Assembly (NCBI RefSeq): GCF_002920615.1
Contig: NZ_PQSU01000031.1
Span: 1 to 64,000 of the forward strand
Reading direction: 5' to 3'
DNA length: 64,000 bases
DNA from: Streptomyces sp. Ru62
GTDB taxonomy: Bacteria; Actinomycetota; Actinomycetes; Streptomycetales; Streptomycetaceae
The notes below the pieces were generated by a model. It was not told the DNA's origin, did no database searches, and saw only the letters and a program-made list of their open reading frames with translations. Below are positions 24,010 to 32,063 of this stretch, piece by piece (the stretch's first letter is position 1; each line of letters starts with the position of its first letter). The translations under genes were made by a program, and so were the position numbers.

Positions 24010-24067
24010 ACGAAACTGTTTCGTACATCTAGAGCCTAAGTCACCGCGAGCGAAACGGCAACGTTTC
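24010..24067 (-). promoter_or_regulatory. MFS promoter with two palindromic operator candidates
   Basis: Read on the minus strand: -35 TTGCCG (24056-24061), 17-bp spacer, -10 TAGGCT (24033-24038). GAAACG-N4-CGTTTC (24052-24067) overlaps the -35, and ACGAAAC-T-GTTTCGT (24010-24024) lies just downstream of the -10, 71 bp before the start codon. Both share the GAAAC/GTTTC half-site, so one dimeric repressor of TetR type could bind both and block the promoter. Confidence 0.6.
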
Positions 24068-24186
24068 TCTATTGCGGCCCTCTTCGCCGTGCGCGGTGTT
24101 TCAGTGTGTGGCGCCCTGGATACACCGCGAAGGTTCGGCCCCGGAGTTCGCGAGCCCGTGCAACGCCGTCGCAGTGAGGTCGTCAC

Positions 24187-25026
24187 ATGTCCCATGCCCC
24201 GTCCCCCGCAGGACCGTCGAACGACACCCGGCCGCTCCCGGCCCCGGCCGGAACGGCCGACACCGCCCCGTACCCCGGCCGGGGCGGCACCGCCCTGGTG
24301 ACGGGCGCCTCCTCGGGCATCGGCGCGGCCGTGGCCCGCCGGCTGGCCGCCGAGGGCGGCTGGCGGCTGGCCCTGAACGGACGCGACGTCACCCGACTGG
24401 AGCAGGTGGCCGCACAGGCCGGTGCGGTCGCGCTGCCCGCGGACCTGACCCGGCCCGGCGCCGACCGCCGGCTCGCCGGTCAAGCGCTGGACCACCTCGG
24501 ACGGCTGGACCTGCTCGTCGCGGGCGCCGGCGTCGGCTGGGCCGGGGACTTCACAGGCATGCCGGCCGCGCGGATCGACGAGATCGTGGAGGTCGACCTG
24601 CTGGCCACCGTGCACCTGGTACGGACCGTGCTGCCGCACATGGTCGCCGCGGGATCCGGACGCGTCGTACTCATCGGATCCCTCGCCGGCAGCGTGGGCG
24701 TGCGCGGTGAGGCCGTCTACTCCGCGGCGAAGGCCGCGGTGGCCACCTTCGCCGACTGCCTGCGGTACGAACTGCGCGGCACCGGAGTGGGCGTCAGCCA
24801 TGTCATCCCCGGCGTGGTGGCCACCCCCTTCTTCGACCGGCGGGGGACCCCCTACACCCGCGCCTGGCCGAGGCCCGTGTCCGCCGAACGCGTGGCCGAC
24901 GCGGTCCGGGCCGCCGTCCTGCACGGCCGTGACGAGGTGTACGTCCCCGGGTGGCTGCGGCTGCCCGCCCGGGTGCGCGGCGTCGCGCCCGGACTCTACC
25001 GGCGGCTGGCCGCCCGCTTCGGGTGA
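24187..25026 (+). CDS. Short-chain dehydrogenase/reductase
   Basis: 279 aa Rossmann-fold oxidoreductase. TGASSGIG (about 39-46) binds the nucleotide; VAGAGVGWAGDF is the NAG-like motif. The active site is S in LIGSLAGSVG with YSAAKAA (Tyr-x3-Lys), followed by PGVVATPFF. It probably reduces or oxidises a lipid-linked or small alcohol/ketone; the substrate is unknown. The ~30-residue Pro/Ala-rich N-terminus is extra compared with the family. It starts a likely operon with the transporter (6-bp gap) and the deacetylase. Confidence 0.87.
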   Translation: MSHAPSPAGPSNDTRPLPAPAGTADTAPYPGRGGTALVTGASSGIGAAVARRLAAEGGWRLALNGRDVTRLEQVAAQAGAVALPADLTRPGADRRLAGQALDHLGRLDLLVAGAGVGWAGDFTGMPAARIDEIVEVDLLATVHLVRTVLPHMVAAGSGRVVLIGSLAGSVGVRGEAVYSAAKAAVATFADCLRYELRGTGVGVSHVIPGVVATPFFDRRGTPYTRAWPRPVSAERVADAVRAAVLHGRDEVYVPGWLRLPARVRGVAPGLYRRLAARFG

Positions 25027-25032
25027 GCGACC

Positions 25033-25959
25033 ATGATGGCGCTGACGGTGCTGCTCGCCCTTCTCGCGGCCCTGTCCAACGCGTCCGCGTCCGTCCTCCA
25101 GCGCCGCGCCGCCGTGCAGGAGGAACCGGACCAGGGCGGTGGGGCGGGGTCCGTGGTGCGCCGGTTCGCCCATCTGCTGCGCAGACCCTACTGGCTGGCG
25201 GGCGCGGGGCTGCTCGGACTGTCCAGCCTGTTGCAGGCCGGTGCGCTGGCCGTGGGCAGCCTGTCCCTGGTCCAGCCCCTGCTCACCGCCGAACTGCTGT
25301 TCACGCTGGCCGTGGGCAGTGTCGTCTTCCGGCGCCGCCCGGAAGCCCGCACCTGGCTGGCGTTCGTCGCCCTCGCCGGCGGACTGGCCCTGTTCCTCCT
25401 GGCGGCGGCGCCGTCCGCCGGCCGGCCTACCGCGCGGCCGGGGGACTGGCTGCTGGGCGGCGGCGGGGCGCTCGGCGCCGTCGTCCTGCTGGTGGTGGTC
25501 GCGCGCCCGACCCGTGGCGCGTCGCGGGCCGCGCTGCTCGGCCTCGCCTCCGCCGTGTCCTTCGCCGCGACCGCGGCGCTGCTGAAGGAGGCCGTGGGAC
25601 GGCTCGCGCAGGGGCCCGCGGAGATGTTCGGGCACTGGTCGCTGTACGCCACCGGGGCCGCCGGACTCGTCGCGTTCCTGCTGCTCCAGGGCGCGCTCGG
25701 CGCCGGCTCGCTGACGGCCTCCCAGCCCGCCCTCACCCTCGGCGACGCGCTCACCAGCGTCGTGCTCGGCTGGGTGCTGTTCGACGAATCGATCCACCTG
25801 GGCCTGAGTCTGCTGCCGGAGGCGATCGGCGTCGCCCTCATCGGCGCGGGCAGCATCGGCCTGGTCCACTCGCCGTCCGTCGGCGGCGAGTGGGACGCCA
25901 CGGACCCGGAGGAGTCCTCCGGCTCCACCAACGCTCTCCCGCGCTCCCCGAGGAGGTAG
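25033..25959 (+). CDS. EamA/DMT-like membrane transporter
   Basis: 308 aa with about 9-10 membrane helices in two repeated halves. The second ends SLTASQPALTLGDALTSVVLGWVLFDESIHLG, the typical EamA-type helix pair. The first half has LQAGALAVGSLSLVQPLLTAELLFTLAVGSVVF. Such proteins move small metabolites or lipids. The polar, Asp/Ser-rich C-terminal tail is cytoplasmic. It starts with two consecutive ATGs after GGTGAG. The stop is 7 bp before the next start, and the AGGAGG ribosome site for the deacetylase overlaps its end. Confidence 0.82.
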   Translation: MMALTVLLALLAALSNASASVLQRRAAVQEEPDQGGGAGSVVRRFAHLLRRPYWLAGAGLLGLSSLLQAGALAVGSLSLVQPLLTAELLFTLAVGSVVFRRRPEARTWLAFVALAGGLALFLLAAAPSAGRPTARPGDWLLGGGGALGAVVLLVVVARPTRGASRAALLGLASAVSFAATAALLKEAVGRLAQGPAEMFGHWSLYATGAAGLVAFLLLQGALGAGSLTASQPALTLGDALTSVVLGWVLFDESIHLGLSLLPEAIGVALIGAGSIGLVHSPSVGGEWDATDPEESSGSTNALPRSPRR

Positions 25960-25966
25960 GTCACCC

Positions 25967-26746
25967 ATGTCCCTCGTGTCCGGCCGCGCCGTGCGGACGG
26001 CCGCCGTCCTGCTGCCCGCAGCGGTCGCCGCGGCCCACATCGGCCCGGCGGCCACCTGGCTGCCGGGCGTACGGCTGCCGCTCTTCCCCGGGCTCGCCGG
26101 CACCGGGCCCCGCCGGCACATCGCGCTCACCTTCGACGACGGACCGGACCCGGTGTCGACCCCGCGCTTCCTCGACGCGCTGGACGAGCTCGGGGTGCGG
26201 GCCACGTTCTTCGTGCTCGGCGAGCAGGCGGTGCGCCATCCCGCGCTGGTCCGGGAGACGGCGCGGCGCGGGCACGAGCTCGGGGTGCACGGCTGGGCCC
26301 ACGACCGGCCCTGGTGGCCGGCGTTCGCCCGCGACGCCGAGGCGGTCGCCCGGACCGTCCACGCGGTGCACGACCTCACCGGCCACCGCCCGTGGTGGTA
26401 CCGCCCGCCCTACGGCATCCTCACCACGAGCCGCTGGCTGGCCGCCCGGCGCTCCGGACTGCGGACGGTGCTGTGGTCGGCGTGGGGCAGGGACTGGACC
26501 GCCGACGCGACCCCCACGTCCGTACGGGCCCGGGTCGCCGCGGACCTGCGCGGCGGCGGCACCGTCCTGCTCCACGACTCCGACCGCCACTCGGCCCCCG
26601 GCAGCTGGCACGCGACCCTGACCGCGCTCCCGACGATCGTCCGGGACTGCCGCGAGGCGGGGCTCACCGTGGGCCCCCTGCGCGACCACGGGCCGGTTCC
26701 GCTTCGGGACGGGGTGATCGTGCCGGCCGGGGTGGCGGGAGAGTGA
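25967..26746 (+). CDS. Polysaccharide deacetylase (NodB domain)
   Basis: 259 aa. An N-terminal hydrophobic segment (about 8-32) acts as signal or anchor. NodB motifs: TFDDGPD at 55-61 (catalytic and metal Asp), GVHGWAHDRP (metal HxxxH type), RPPYG, and LLHDSDRHS near the end. It removes acetyl groups from a cell-wall or envelope glycan outside the membrane. Its strong ribosome site AGGAGG lies within the end of the preceding gene. The last ~60 bp of the coding sequence are copied in tandem downstream. Confidence 0.88.
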   Translation: MSLVSGRAVRTAAVLLPAAVAAAHIGPAATWLPGVRLPLFPGLAGTGPRRHIALTFDDGPDPVSTPRFLDALDELGVRATFFVLGEQAVRHPALVRETARRGHELGVHGWAHDRPWWPAFARDAEAVARTVHAVHDLTGHRPWWYRPPYGILTTSRWLAARRSGLRTVLWSAWGRDWTADATPTSVRARVAADLRGGGTVLLHDSDRHSAPGSWHATLTALPTIVRDCREAGLTVGPLRDHGPVPLRDGVIVPAGVAGE

Positions 26747-27090
26747 CCGGGTGTTCCCGGGGCGCTCGCGCTGGACCGGCACTCGGGTTCCGGCTGCTGC
26801 CGGCATGGCCCCGGGGGGCGCCCTGTCAGCCGTGGTCGGGGCCTGCCGGGTGGTGAGGCGCTTGCGTGACCGTGGGCCGGGTCCGCTTCGGGACGGGGTG
26901 ATCGTGCCGGCCGGGGTGGCGGGGGAGTGACCGGGTGTTCCCGGGGCGTTCGCGCTGGACCGGCACTCGGGTTCCGGCTGCTGCCGGCATGGCCCAGGGA
27001 GGGGGCGCCGTGTCGGCCGTGGTCGGGGCCTGCCGGGTGGTGAGGCGCTTGCGTGACCGTGGGCCGGGTCCGCTTCGGGACGGGGTCGTC
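26684..27090 (+). repeat. Tandem duplication of the deacetylase 3' end
   Basis: Unit starts at 26684, 26868 and 27055 (GACC-CGGGCCGG-TCCGCTTCGGGACG), giving periods of 184 and 187 bp. There are two full copies and a truncated third. Each full copy carries the coding tail LRDGVIVPAGVAGE, the stop, and about 125 bp of non-coding DNA including TGTTCCCGGGGCG and CTGCTGCCGGCATGGCCC. Copies differ at scattered bases. This fills the whole gap between the deacetylase and the convergent glycosyltransferase gene; no other feature is seen there. Confidence 0.9.
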
Positions 27091-27114
27091 GTGATGCGTC
27101 CGGCTTGGACCGGC

Positions 27115-28233
27115 TCAGCTGTCCGTCGTCAGGTCCGTCACGCGGTCCAGGGCGTCCCCGCGGAACAGGGTGCGCCCGCGGACCACCCGGTCCGTGCGTT
27201 CCGGGGTGTTCTCCCCGAGCCGCCCCAGTGCCGCCAGCAGGGCGGGGGCGTCCGGGGCCAGGTCGGACACGCCCAGCTCGGTCATGCGGCGCACGCCGTC
27301 CGTGCCGTGGCCGGGCAGCGGGCGGTACGCGATCACGGGCAGGCCCGCCGCGAGGGCCTGCACGGCGGTCTGGCCGGCCGCGTTGTCCACCAGCGCGTAG
27401 CAGGCGGCCAGCAGGCCCGGCATGTCGTCGACCCAGCCCAGGGCCAGCGCCGCCGGCTCCCGGGAGACGCCCGCGCGCAGCCGCTCGTTGCGGCCGCACA
27501 GCACCACCGGCAGATAGCCGGCCGCCGCCAGCAGCCGGGCCGTGGCGGCCGGGCGGGACGCCGCGCCCCAGGCACCGGCGGACAGCAGCACCGGGGGACG
27601 GCCGGGCGCCCGCCGGGCGAACCGCTCCCGCCAGCGGGCCGCCCCGGCGGCCGGTGCACGGAAGGCGGGCGCGACCACCGGGCCGGTCGTGACCACCGGC
27701 ACGGCCAGGAACCGGCGTACGTCCGCCGCCGCCGCGTCGGTGAGGCACAGATACCGGTCGTTGCCCGCATGCAGCCACTGCCGGTGCACCTCGAAGTCCA
27801 GCAGGAACACGGCGCTCGGCACCCGCAGCCCGCCACGCTCCCGCAGGTGCCCGGTGAGCTGCGCGGCCAGGTGGAAGACGGACACCACCACGTCGGCGCC
27901 CGTCCGGTCCACGAGTTCCGTCAGCCGGTCCCCGGCCAGCCGGGCGAGCGGGACCCCGCTGGGCCGCCGGCCGGGTCCGCCGCGCAGGAACGCGCCGTAC
28001 ACACCGCCGTACAGCCAGGGCAGATGCCGTACCGACGCCTGGTAGCCGCGGCGCAGCCCGGTGCCCAGGCCGTACGGCAGCAACGTCAGCACATCGGCCA
28101 CCCGGGCCTCGTGGCCCCGCTCCGCGGCCCGCCGCGCCAGCTCGGCGGCCACGGTGTCGTGACCGGCTCCCATGCTCGCGCTCAGGATCAGCACGCGTCG
28201 CCGGCCGCCCGGCGTGTCCTCGGTGATAGGCAC
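27115..28233 (-). CDS. MGDG-synthase-like glycosyltransferase (GT28 type)
   Basis: 372 aa GT-B fold. The N-terminal domain is VLILSASMGAGHDTVAAELARRA, the glycine-rich start of MGDG-synthase/MurG relatives. The C-terminal domain has PVLLSAGAWGAA, VVLCGRNERL, and the donor-binding stretch LLAACYALVDNAAGQTAVQALAAGLPVIAYRPLPGHG. It probably moves a sugar from a nucleotide donor to a lipid acceptor at the membrane. GTG at 28233 is preceded by GGCGGAG; a GTG at 28272 is less likely. It is convergent with the deacetylase and divergent from the YihY gene, in an envelope-lipid neighbourhood. Confidence 0.83.
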   Translation of the reverse strand: MPITEDTPGGRRRVLILSASMGAGHDTVAAELARRAAERGHEARVADVLTLLPYGLGTGLRRGYQASVRHLPWLYGGVYGAFLRGGPGRRPSGVPLARLAGDRLTELVDRTGADVVVSVFHLAAQLTGHLRERGGLRVPSAVFLLDFEVHRQWLHAGNDRYLCLTDAAAADVRRFLAVPVVTTGPVVAPAFRAPAAGAARWRERFARRAPGRPPVLLSAGAWGAASRPAATARLLAAAGYLPVVLCGRNERLRAGVSREPAALALGWVDDMPGLLAACYALVDNAAGQTAVQALAAGLPVIAYRPLPGHGTDGVRRMTELGVSDLAPDAPALLAALGRLGENTPERTDRVVRGRTLFRGDALDRVTDLTTDS

Positions 28234-28424
28234 GGAGTCCGATTCTCCGCCGCCGCACCCCGCAAACCGCACCCGCCGCCCGTGTCGCCGGCCGGACGGT
28301 CACCCGTGCGCAGCAGCGCGCCGGGCCGGTGCGCGCCTTCCGGCTGCGAGTCGCGCGGCGCGTGCCACGCTGGATGAATCGGCACAGGAGAGCGTGTGGT
28401 GGGCGGCGAGCGGCGGGAGGAGCC

Positions 28425-29249
28425 GTGAGGCGGTTGCGGCGCGGCCTGCACCGCGCGTGGCGGTGGCTACGGGTCCAGGCCCTGTTCGAGCACGGCCGGG
28501 AGCTGGAGCTGATGCACCGGGCGATGGGCTTCGCCACCCTGGCCCTGGTCACGCTGGCCCCGCTGCTGATCGTGGTCGCCGCGGCCGACCCGCTGGTACG
28601 GGGCGGCTTCGCCTCCTGGCTCACCGACGGCATGGGCCTGTCCGGGCGGTCCGCCCACGTCATCACCGATGTGATCAGCCCCCCGCGCAAGGTCATCGGC
28701 ACCACCAGCGTGTGGAGTGGTGTCCTGCTCGCCGTGTTCGGCGTGTCCTTCGGCGGCAGCGTGCAGAACGCCTACGAGCGGATCTGGGGCCTGGCCTCCG
28801 GCCCCTGGCACCGGGTGTGGCGGCAGGCGACCTGGCTGGTGGTGCTGACGGCGTACCTCTACCAGGAGGTCGCGACGAAGTCGACGCTGCACGGGACGCA
28901 GCGGATCGTGTTCTCCGCGCTGAGCGGTGTGCTGTTCTTCTGGTGGGGGCAGCGTTTCCTGCTCGGCGGGCAGGTCCACTGGCGCTCGCTGCTGCCCGGC
29001 GCGGTGGCCACGGTCATCGGCCTGGCCGGCCTGCGTGCCTTCTCCTACCTCGTCTTCACCCCGCTCATCGTCACCAACGCCCTGAGCTACGGCGCCGTCG
29101 GCACCGTGCTCGTCGTCGAGTCCTGGCTCATCGGCGTCGGCTTCGTCATCTACGGCGGTGCCCTGTTCGGCCGCTGGTTCACCCAGCACCACTGGGTCCC
29201 CTCCCACCACGACGAGCCGGCTCAGCCGGGTGACGAGGAGAGGCCCTAG
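28425..29249 (+). CDS. YihY/BrkB-family membrane protein
   Basis: 274 aa with about six membrane helices. The YihY pattern is visible: a leading basic/amphipathic segment ending ELMHRAMGFATLALVTLAPLLIVV, then SVQNAYERIWGL, and late helices AFSYLVFTPLIVTNALSYGAVGTVLVVESWLIGVGFVIYGG. Function is unsettled; the old ribonuclease BN label is not supported for this family. GTG at 28425 follows GGGAGGAG at 4 nt; the in-frame sequence upstream to 28329 is Arg-rich and unconserved. Its TAG and the stop of the convergent ABC gene share the palindrome CTAG (29246-29249). Confidence 0.82.
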   Translation: MRRLRRGLHRAWRWLRVQALFEHGRELELMHRAMGFATLALVTLAPLLIVVAAADPLVRGGFASWLTDGMGLSGRSAHVITDVISPPRKVIGTTSVWSGVLLAVFGVSFGGSVQNAYERIWGLASGPWHRVWRQATWLVVLTAYLYQEVATKSTLHGTQRIVFSALSGVLFFWWGQRFLLGGQVHWRSLLPGAVATVIGLAGLRAFSYLVFTPLIVTNALSYGAVGTVLVVESWLIGVGFVIYGGALFGRWFTQHHWVPSHHDEPAQPGDEERP

Positions 29250-32062
29250 GCCAGCTGCCGGCGCACCAGCTCGTGCAGCCGGCCCCCGGTGTCCGCGAGG
29301 AGTTCGGCCGGGGTGCCCTGCTGGACGACCTTGCCCTCCTCCATCACGATCACCCGGTCGGCGTCCATGACGGTCGACAGCCGGTGGGCGATGACGATCC
29401 GGGTGGCGTTCAGCTTGCGGGTGCTGTCGATGACGATGCGCTGGGTGTCGTTGTCCAGGGCGCTGGTCGCCTCGTCGAAGAAGAGGATGCGCGGGCGCCG
29501 GATGAGGGCCTGGGCGATCATCAGGCGCTGCCGCTGGCCGCCGGAGACCGCTCCGCTGCCCGCGACGATCGTGTGCAGCCCCATCGGCATCCGCTGGATG
29601 TCCTCGGCGAGCCCCGCCAGCTCGGCGGCCGCCATCGCCTCCTCGGGTGTGTACGGCTCGGTGCCGCAGATGACGTCCATGATCGAGCCGGTGAACGGCT
29701 GGGCGTGCTGGAGGACGACCCCGCACTGGCGGCGCACCGCGGACTGGTCGAGCGCCGCCAGGTCCTGGCCGTCGTAGAGGACGCTGCCGGAGACCGGCCG
29801 GTCGAAGCCGATGAGCAGGCGCAGCAGCGTGGACTTGCCGCAGCCGCTCGGGCCGACGACCGCCACGAACTCGCCCGGCCGTACGGCGAAGGACACGTCG
29901 TCCAGCACGAGGGGGCCGTCGTCGGCGTACCGGAAGGACAGCCGGCGGGCCTCCACCGCCCCGGACAGCGGGCCGGGGCGGGTGCTCGCCGTGCGCACCT
30001 CGGGCGTGGCCTCCAGCACCGGCTTGATCTCCTCGAACAGCGGCAGCGCCGCCACCGCCGACACGAACGCGCCGGTCAGCTGGGTGACCGAGGTCAGCAC
30101 CATGGTCACCGACGTGCTGAACGCGAGGAAGTCCGCCGCGGACATCGTGCCCCGGGCCGGGCCCGCCAGCAGGATGAACATCAGCAGGGTGCACACCGGC
30201 AGGTAGACCGCGCCGAGGACCGTGGTGAGGTTCTTGATCCGGCCCGCCTTCTGCTGGAGTTCCCGGCTGTGCGCGAACTGCCGCGCCCAGGCCGCGTAGG
30301 CGTAGTTCTCCGCCGCCGCCACCCTCAGCTTCGGCAGGCCGCGCAGGGTCTGGAACGCCTGGTTGTTCAGCTTGTTGCCGAGCACCACCAGGCGCCGCTG
30401 CCAGCGCACCTGCCACAGCCCCAGCCCGCCGAACACCGCCGCGATGACGACGAGCATCCCGATCGCGGCCGTCGCCATCGCCGGGCTGTACCAGAACAGC
30501 AGGGCGAGGTTCATCGCGCCGACGGTCACCGACTGGGCGACGACCGGGCCGACGCCCGCCAGCAGCCGGCGGATCGTGCTGATGCCCATCGCCGCACTGG
30601 CCAGCTCGCCCGTGGAGCGCTGGGCGAAGAAACGAGTGGGCAGCCGCAGCAGCCGGTCCCAGACGGCGGGTTGCAGCGCCGCCTCGATCCGGCCCTCCAG
30701 ACGCAGGATGGACAGGTTCTCCAGCAGCGTGAACGCCGCCGCGACCACCCCGCTCACCATGACCGCCAGGCACACCTGGACGATCAGGTCCTCCTGCGCC
30801 CTCGGCACGTACTCACCGAGCACCTTGCCGGTGGCGATCGGCACCAGCGCGCCGATCGCCACCGTCACCAGCCCCGCGAGGAGCAGGTTCAGCAGGTCGG
30901 CGCGGGTGCCGCGCAGACTGAACCGCAGCAGCCCGAGCGGCCCGAGCCGCTTGTCGGGCAGCGGCCGGTAGAACATCACCGCGCGCGGCTCGAACTCCTC
31001 CGCGTTCGCCCTCTCGACGGGTGTCTCGCGCCCCGTCCCCGGGTGGACGGCGACATAGCCGCCGCGCCGCCACAGCAGCGCGACCGGCGCCCCGGACAGC
31101 GCCCGGTGGCCGACCAGCGGGCCCACGTTCTCCCGCCACCAGCGCCCGTCCAGCCGGACGGCCCGCGTCCGCACCCGCGAGGCCAGCGCCACCCGCTCCA
31201 CCGGGTCCAGCCGGTCGCTCTCCGTGCCGCTCTGCGCCGGCTCGGCGAGCCGGATGCCCGCCGCCTCGGCGACCAGCTTGCAGGCCGCGTACGTCGCGTC
31301 GGCGTCCGCGGCCGTCGTACGGTGCGAGGAGCGCTTGCCGATGGAGGCCAGCAGGGTCCGGTCGGCCTGGGCGCGGACCGCCTCACCGGCCTTGATCCCG
31401 GCGGCCGTCCGCGTCTCGTGCGTGCGCTCCAGCTGCTCGATCCAGCGGTCCAGAGCGGTCAGCAGCCGGTACTGCTGGTCCACCATGCTCTGCCACAGCG
31501 CCGGGTCCACCAGCAGATCGGCGGCGGCCTCCGCGCCGTACAGCGAGCCGTACTGCACGCTGCCCGGCGGCACCTGCATCCAGAACACGTCGTCGTCCGC
31601 GGGGGCGGTCGCCCGCTCCTCGGCCAGCGGGGCCTGGAAGAGGACGGACAGGCCCCGGCCGACGCCCAGGGCGAGCGCGTACTCCAGCGGGCTCGACGTC
31701 GGCGGCACGTACTGCGGGTTGCCGTACTCGTCGTACGACCAGGTCTGGGTCTGCGCCGGCTGGTACAGCTCGCGCAGGTTGACGCGGTGCACCACGCAGT
31801 CCCGGACCGGGCGGGCCACCAGGGTGTGCTGGGGGCCGGCGACCGGGCCCAGCAGCAGTGTGCCCGCCTCCAGCCGGCCGAGGTGGTGCCAGTGGCCCTG
31901 CTGGACGGCGTCCACCGCGTACAGGTCCAGGGCGCCGGCCGCGACCAGCCACAGCACCTGCGGGCCCTCCAGGTCCAGGCGGCTCAGACCGGCGCAGTCG
32001 AACCGGGCGCCGAGCGCGCCGAACGCGCCCAGGACGAGGTCCCCTTCGTGTACGGAGGTCAT
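29246..32062 (-). CDS. NHLM-type peptide export ABC transporter, permease/ATPase without peptidase
   Basis: 938 aa. N-terminal ~370 residues are soluble and match the long regulatory region of the NHLM second transporter (no C39 peptidase). Then come five or six membrane helices (about 390-680) and an ATPase with Walker A GPSGCGKST, signature VSGGQRQRL and Walker B ILFFDEATSAL. These proteins work with the peptidase-type partner and an HlyD-like adaptor to export peptides with double-glycine leaders. The start is 1 bp past the stop of the C39 transporter, so the two are co-transcribed; ACGGAGG overlaps its own start region. Last gene of the export operon. Confidence 0.9.
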   Translation of the reverse strand: MTSVHEGDLVLGAFGALGARFDCAGLSRLDLEGPQVLWLVAAGALDLYAVDAVQQGHWHHLGRLEAGTLLLGPVAGPQHTLVARPVRDCVVHRVNLRELYQPAQTQTWSYDEYGNPQYVPPTSSPLEYALALGVGRGLSVLFQAPLAEERATAPADDDVFWMQVPPGSVQYGSLYGAEAAADLLVDPALWQSMVDQQYRLLTALDRWIEQLERTHETRTAAGIKAGEAVRAQADRTLLASIGKRSSHRTTAADADATYAACKLVAEAAGIRLAEPAQSGTESDRLDPVERVALASRVRTRAVRLDGRWWRENVGPLVGHRALSGAPVALLWRRGGYVAVHPGTGRETPVERANAEEFEPRAVMFYRPLPDKRLGPLGLLRFSLRGTRADLLNLLLAGLVTVAIGALVPIATGKVLGEYVPRAQEDLIVQVCLAVMVSGVVAAAFTLLENLSILRLEGRIEAALQPAVWDRLLRLPTRFFAQRSTGELASAAMGISTIRRLLAGVGPVVAQSVTVGAMNLALLFWYSPAMATAAIGMLVVIAAVFGGLGLWQVRWQRRLVVLGNKLNNQAFQTLRGLPKLRVAAAENYAYAAWARQFAHSRELQQKAGRIKNLTTVLGAVYLPVCTLLMFILLAGPARGTMSAADFLAFSTSVTMVLTSVTQLTGAFVSAVAALPLFEEIKPVLEATPEVRTASTRPGPLSGAVEARRLSFRYADDGPLVLDDVSFAVRPGEFVAVVGPSGCGKSTLLRLLIGFDRPVSGSVLYDGQDLAALDQSAVRRQCGVVLQHAQPFTGSIMDVICGTEPYTPEEAMAAAELAGLAEDIQRMPMGLHTIVAGSGAVSGGQRQRLMIAQALIRRPRILFFDEATSALDNDTQRIVIDSTRKLNATRIVIAHRLSTVMDADRVIVMEEGKVVQQGTPAELLADTGGRLHELVRRQLA

Positions 32063-32063
32063 C

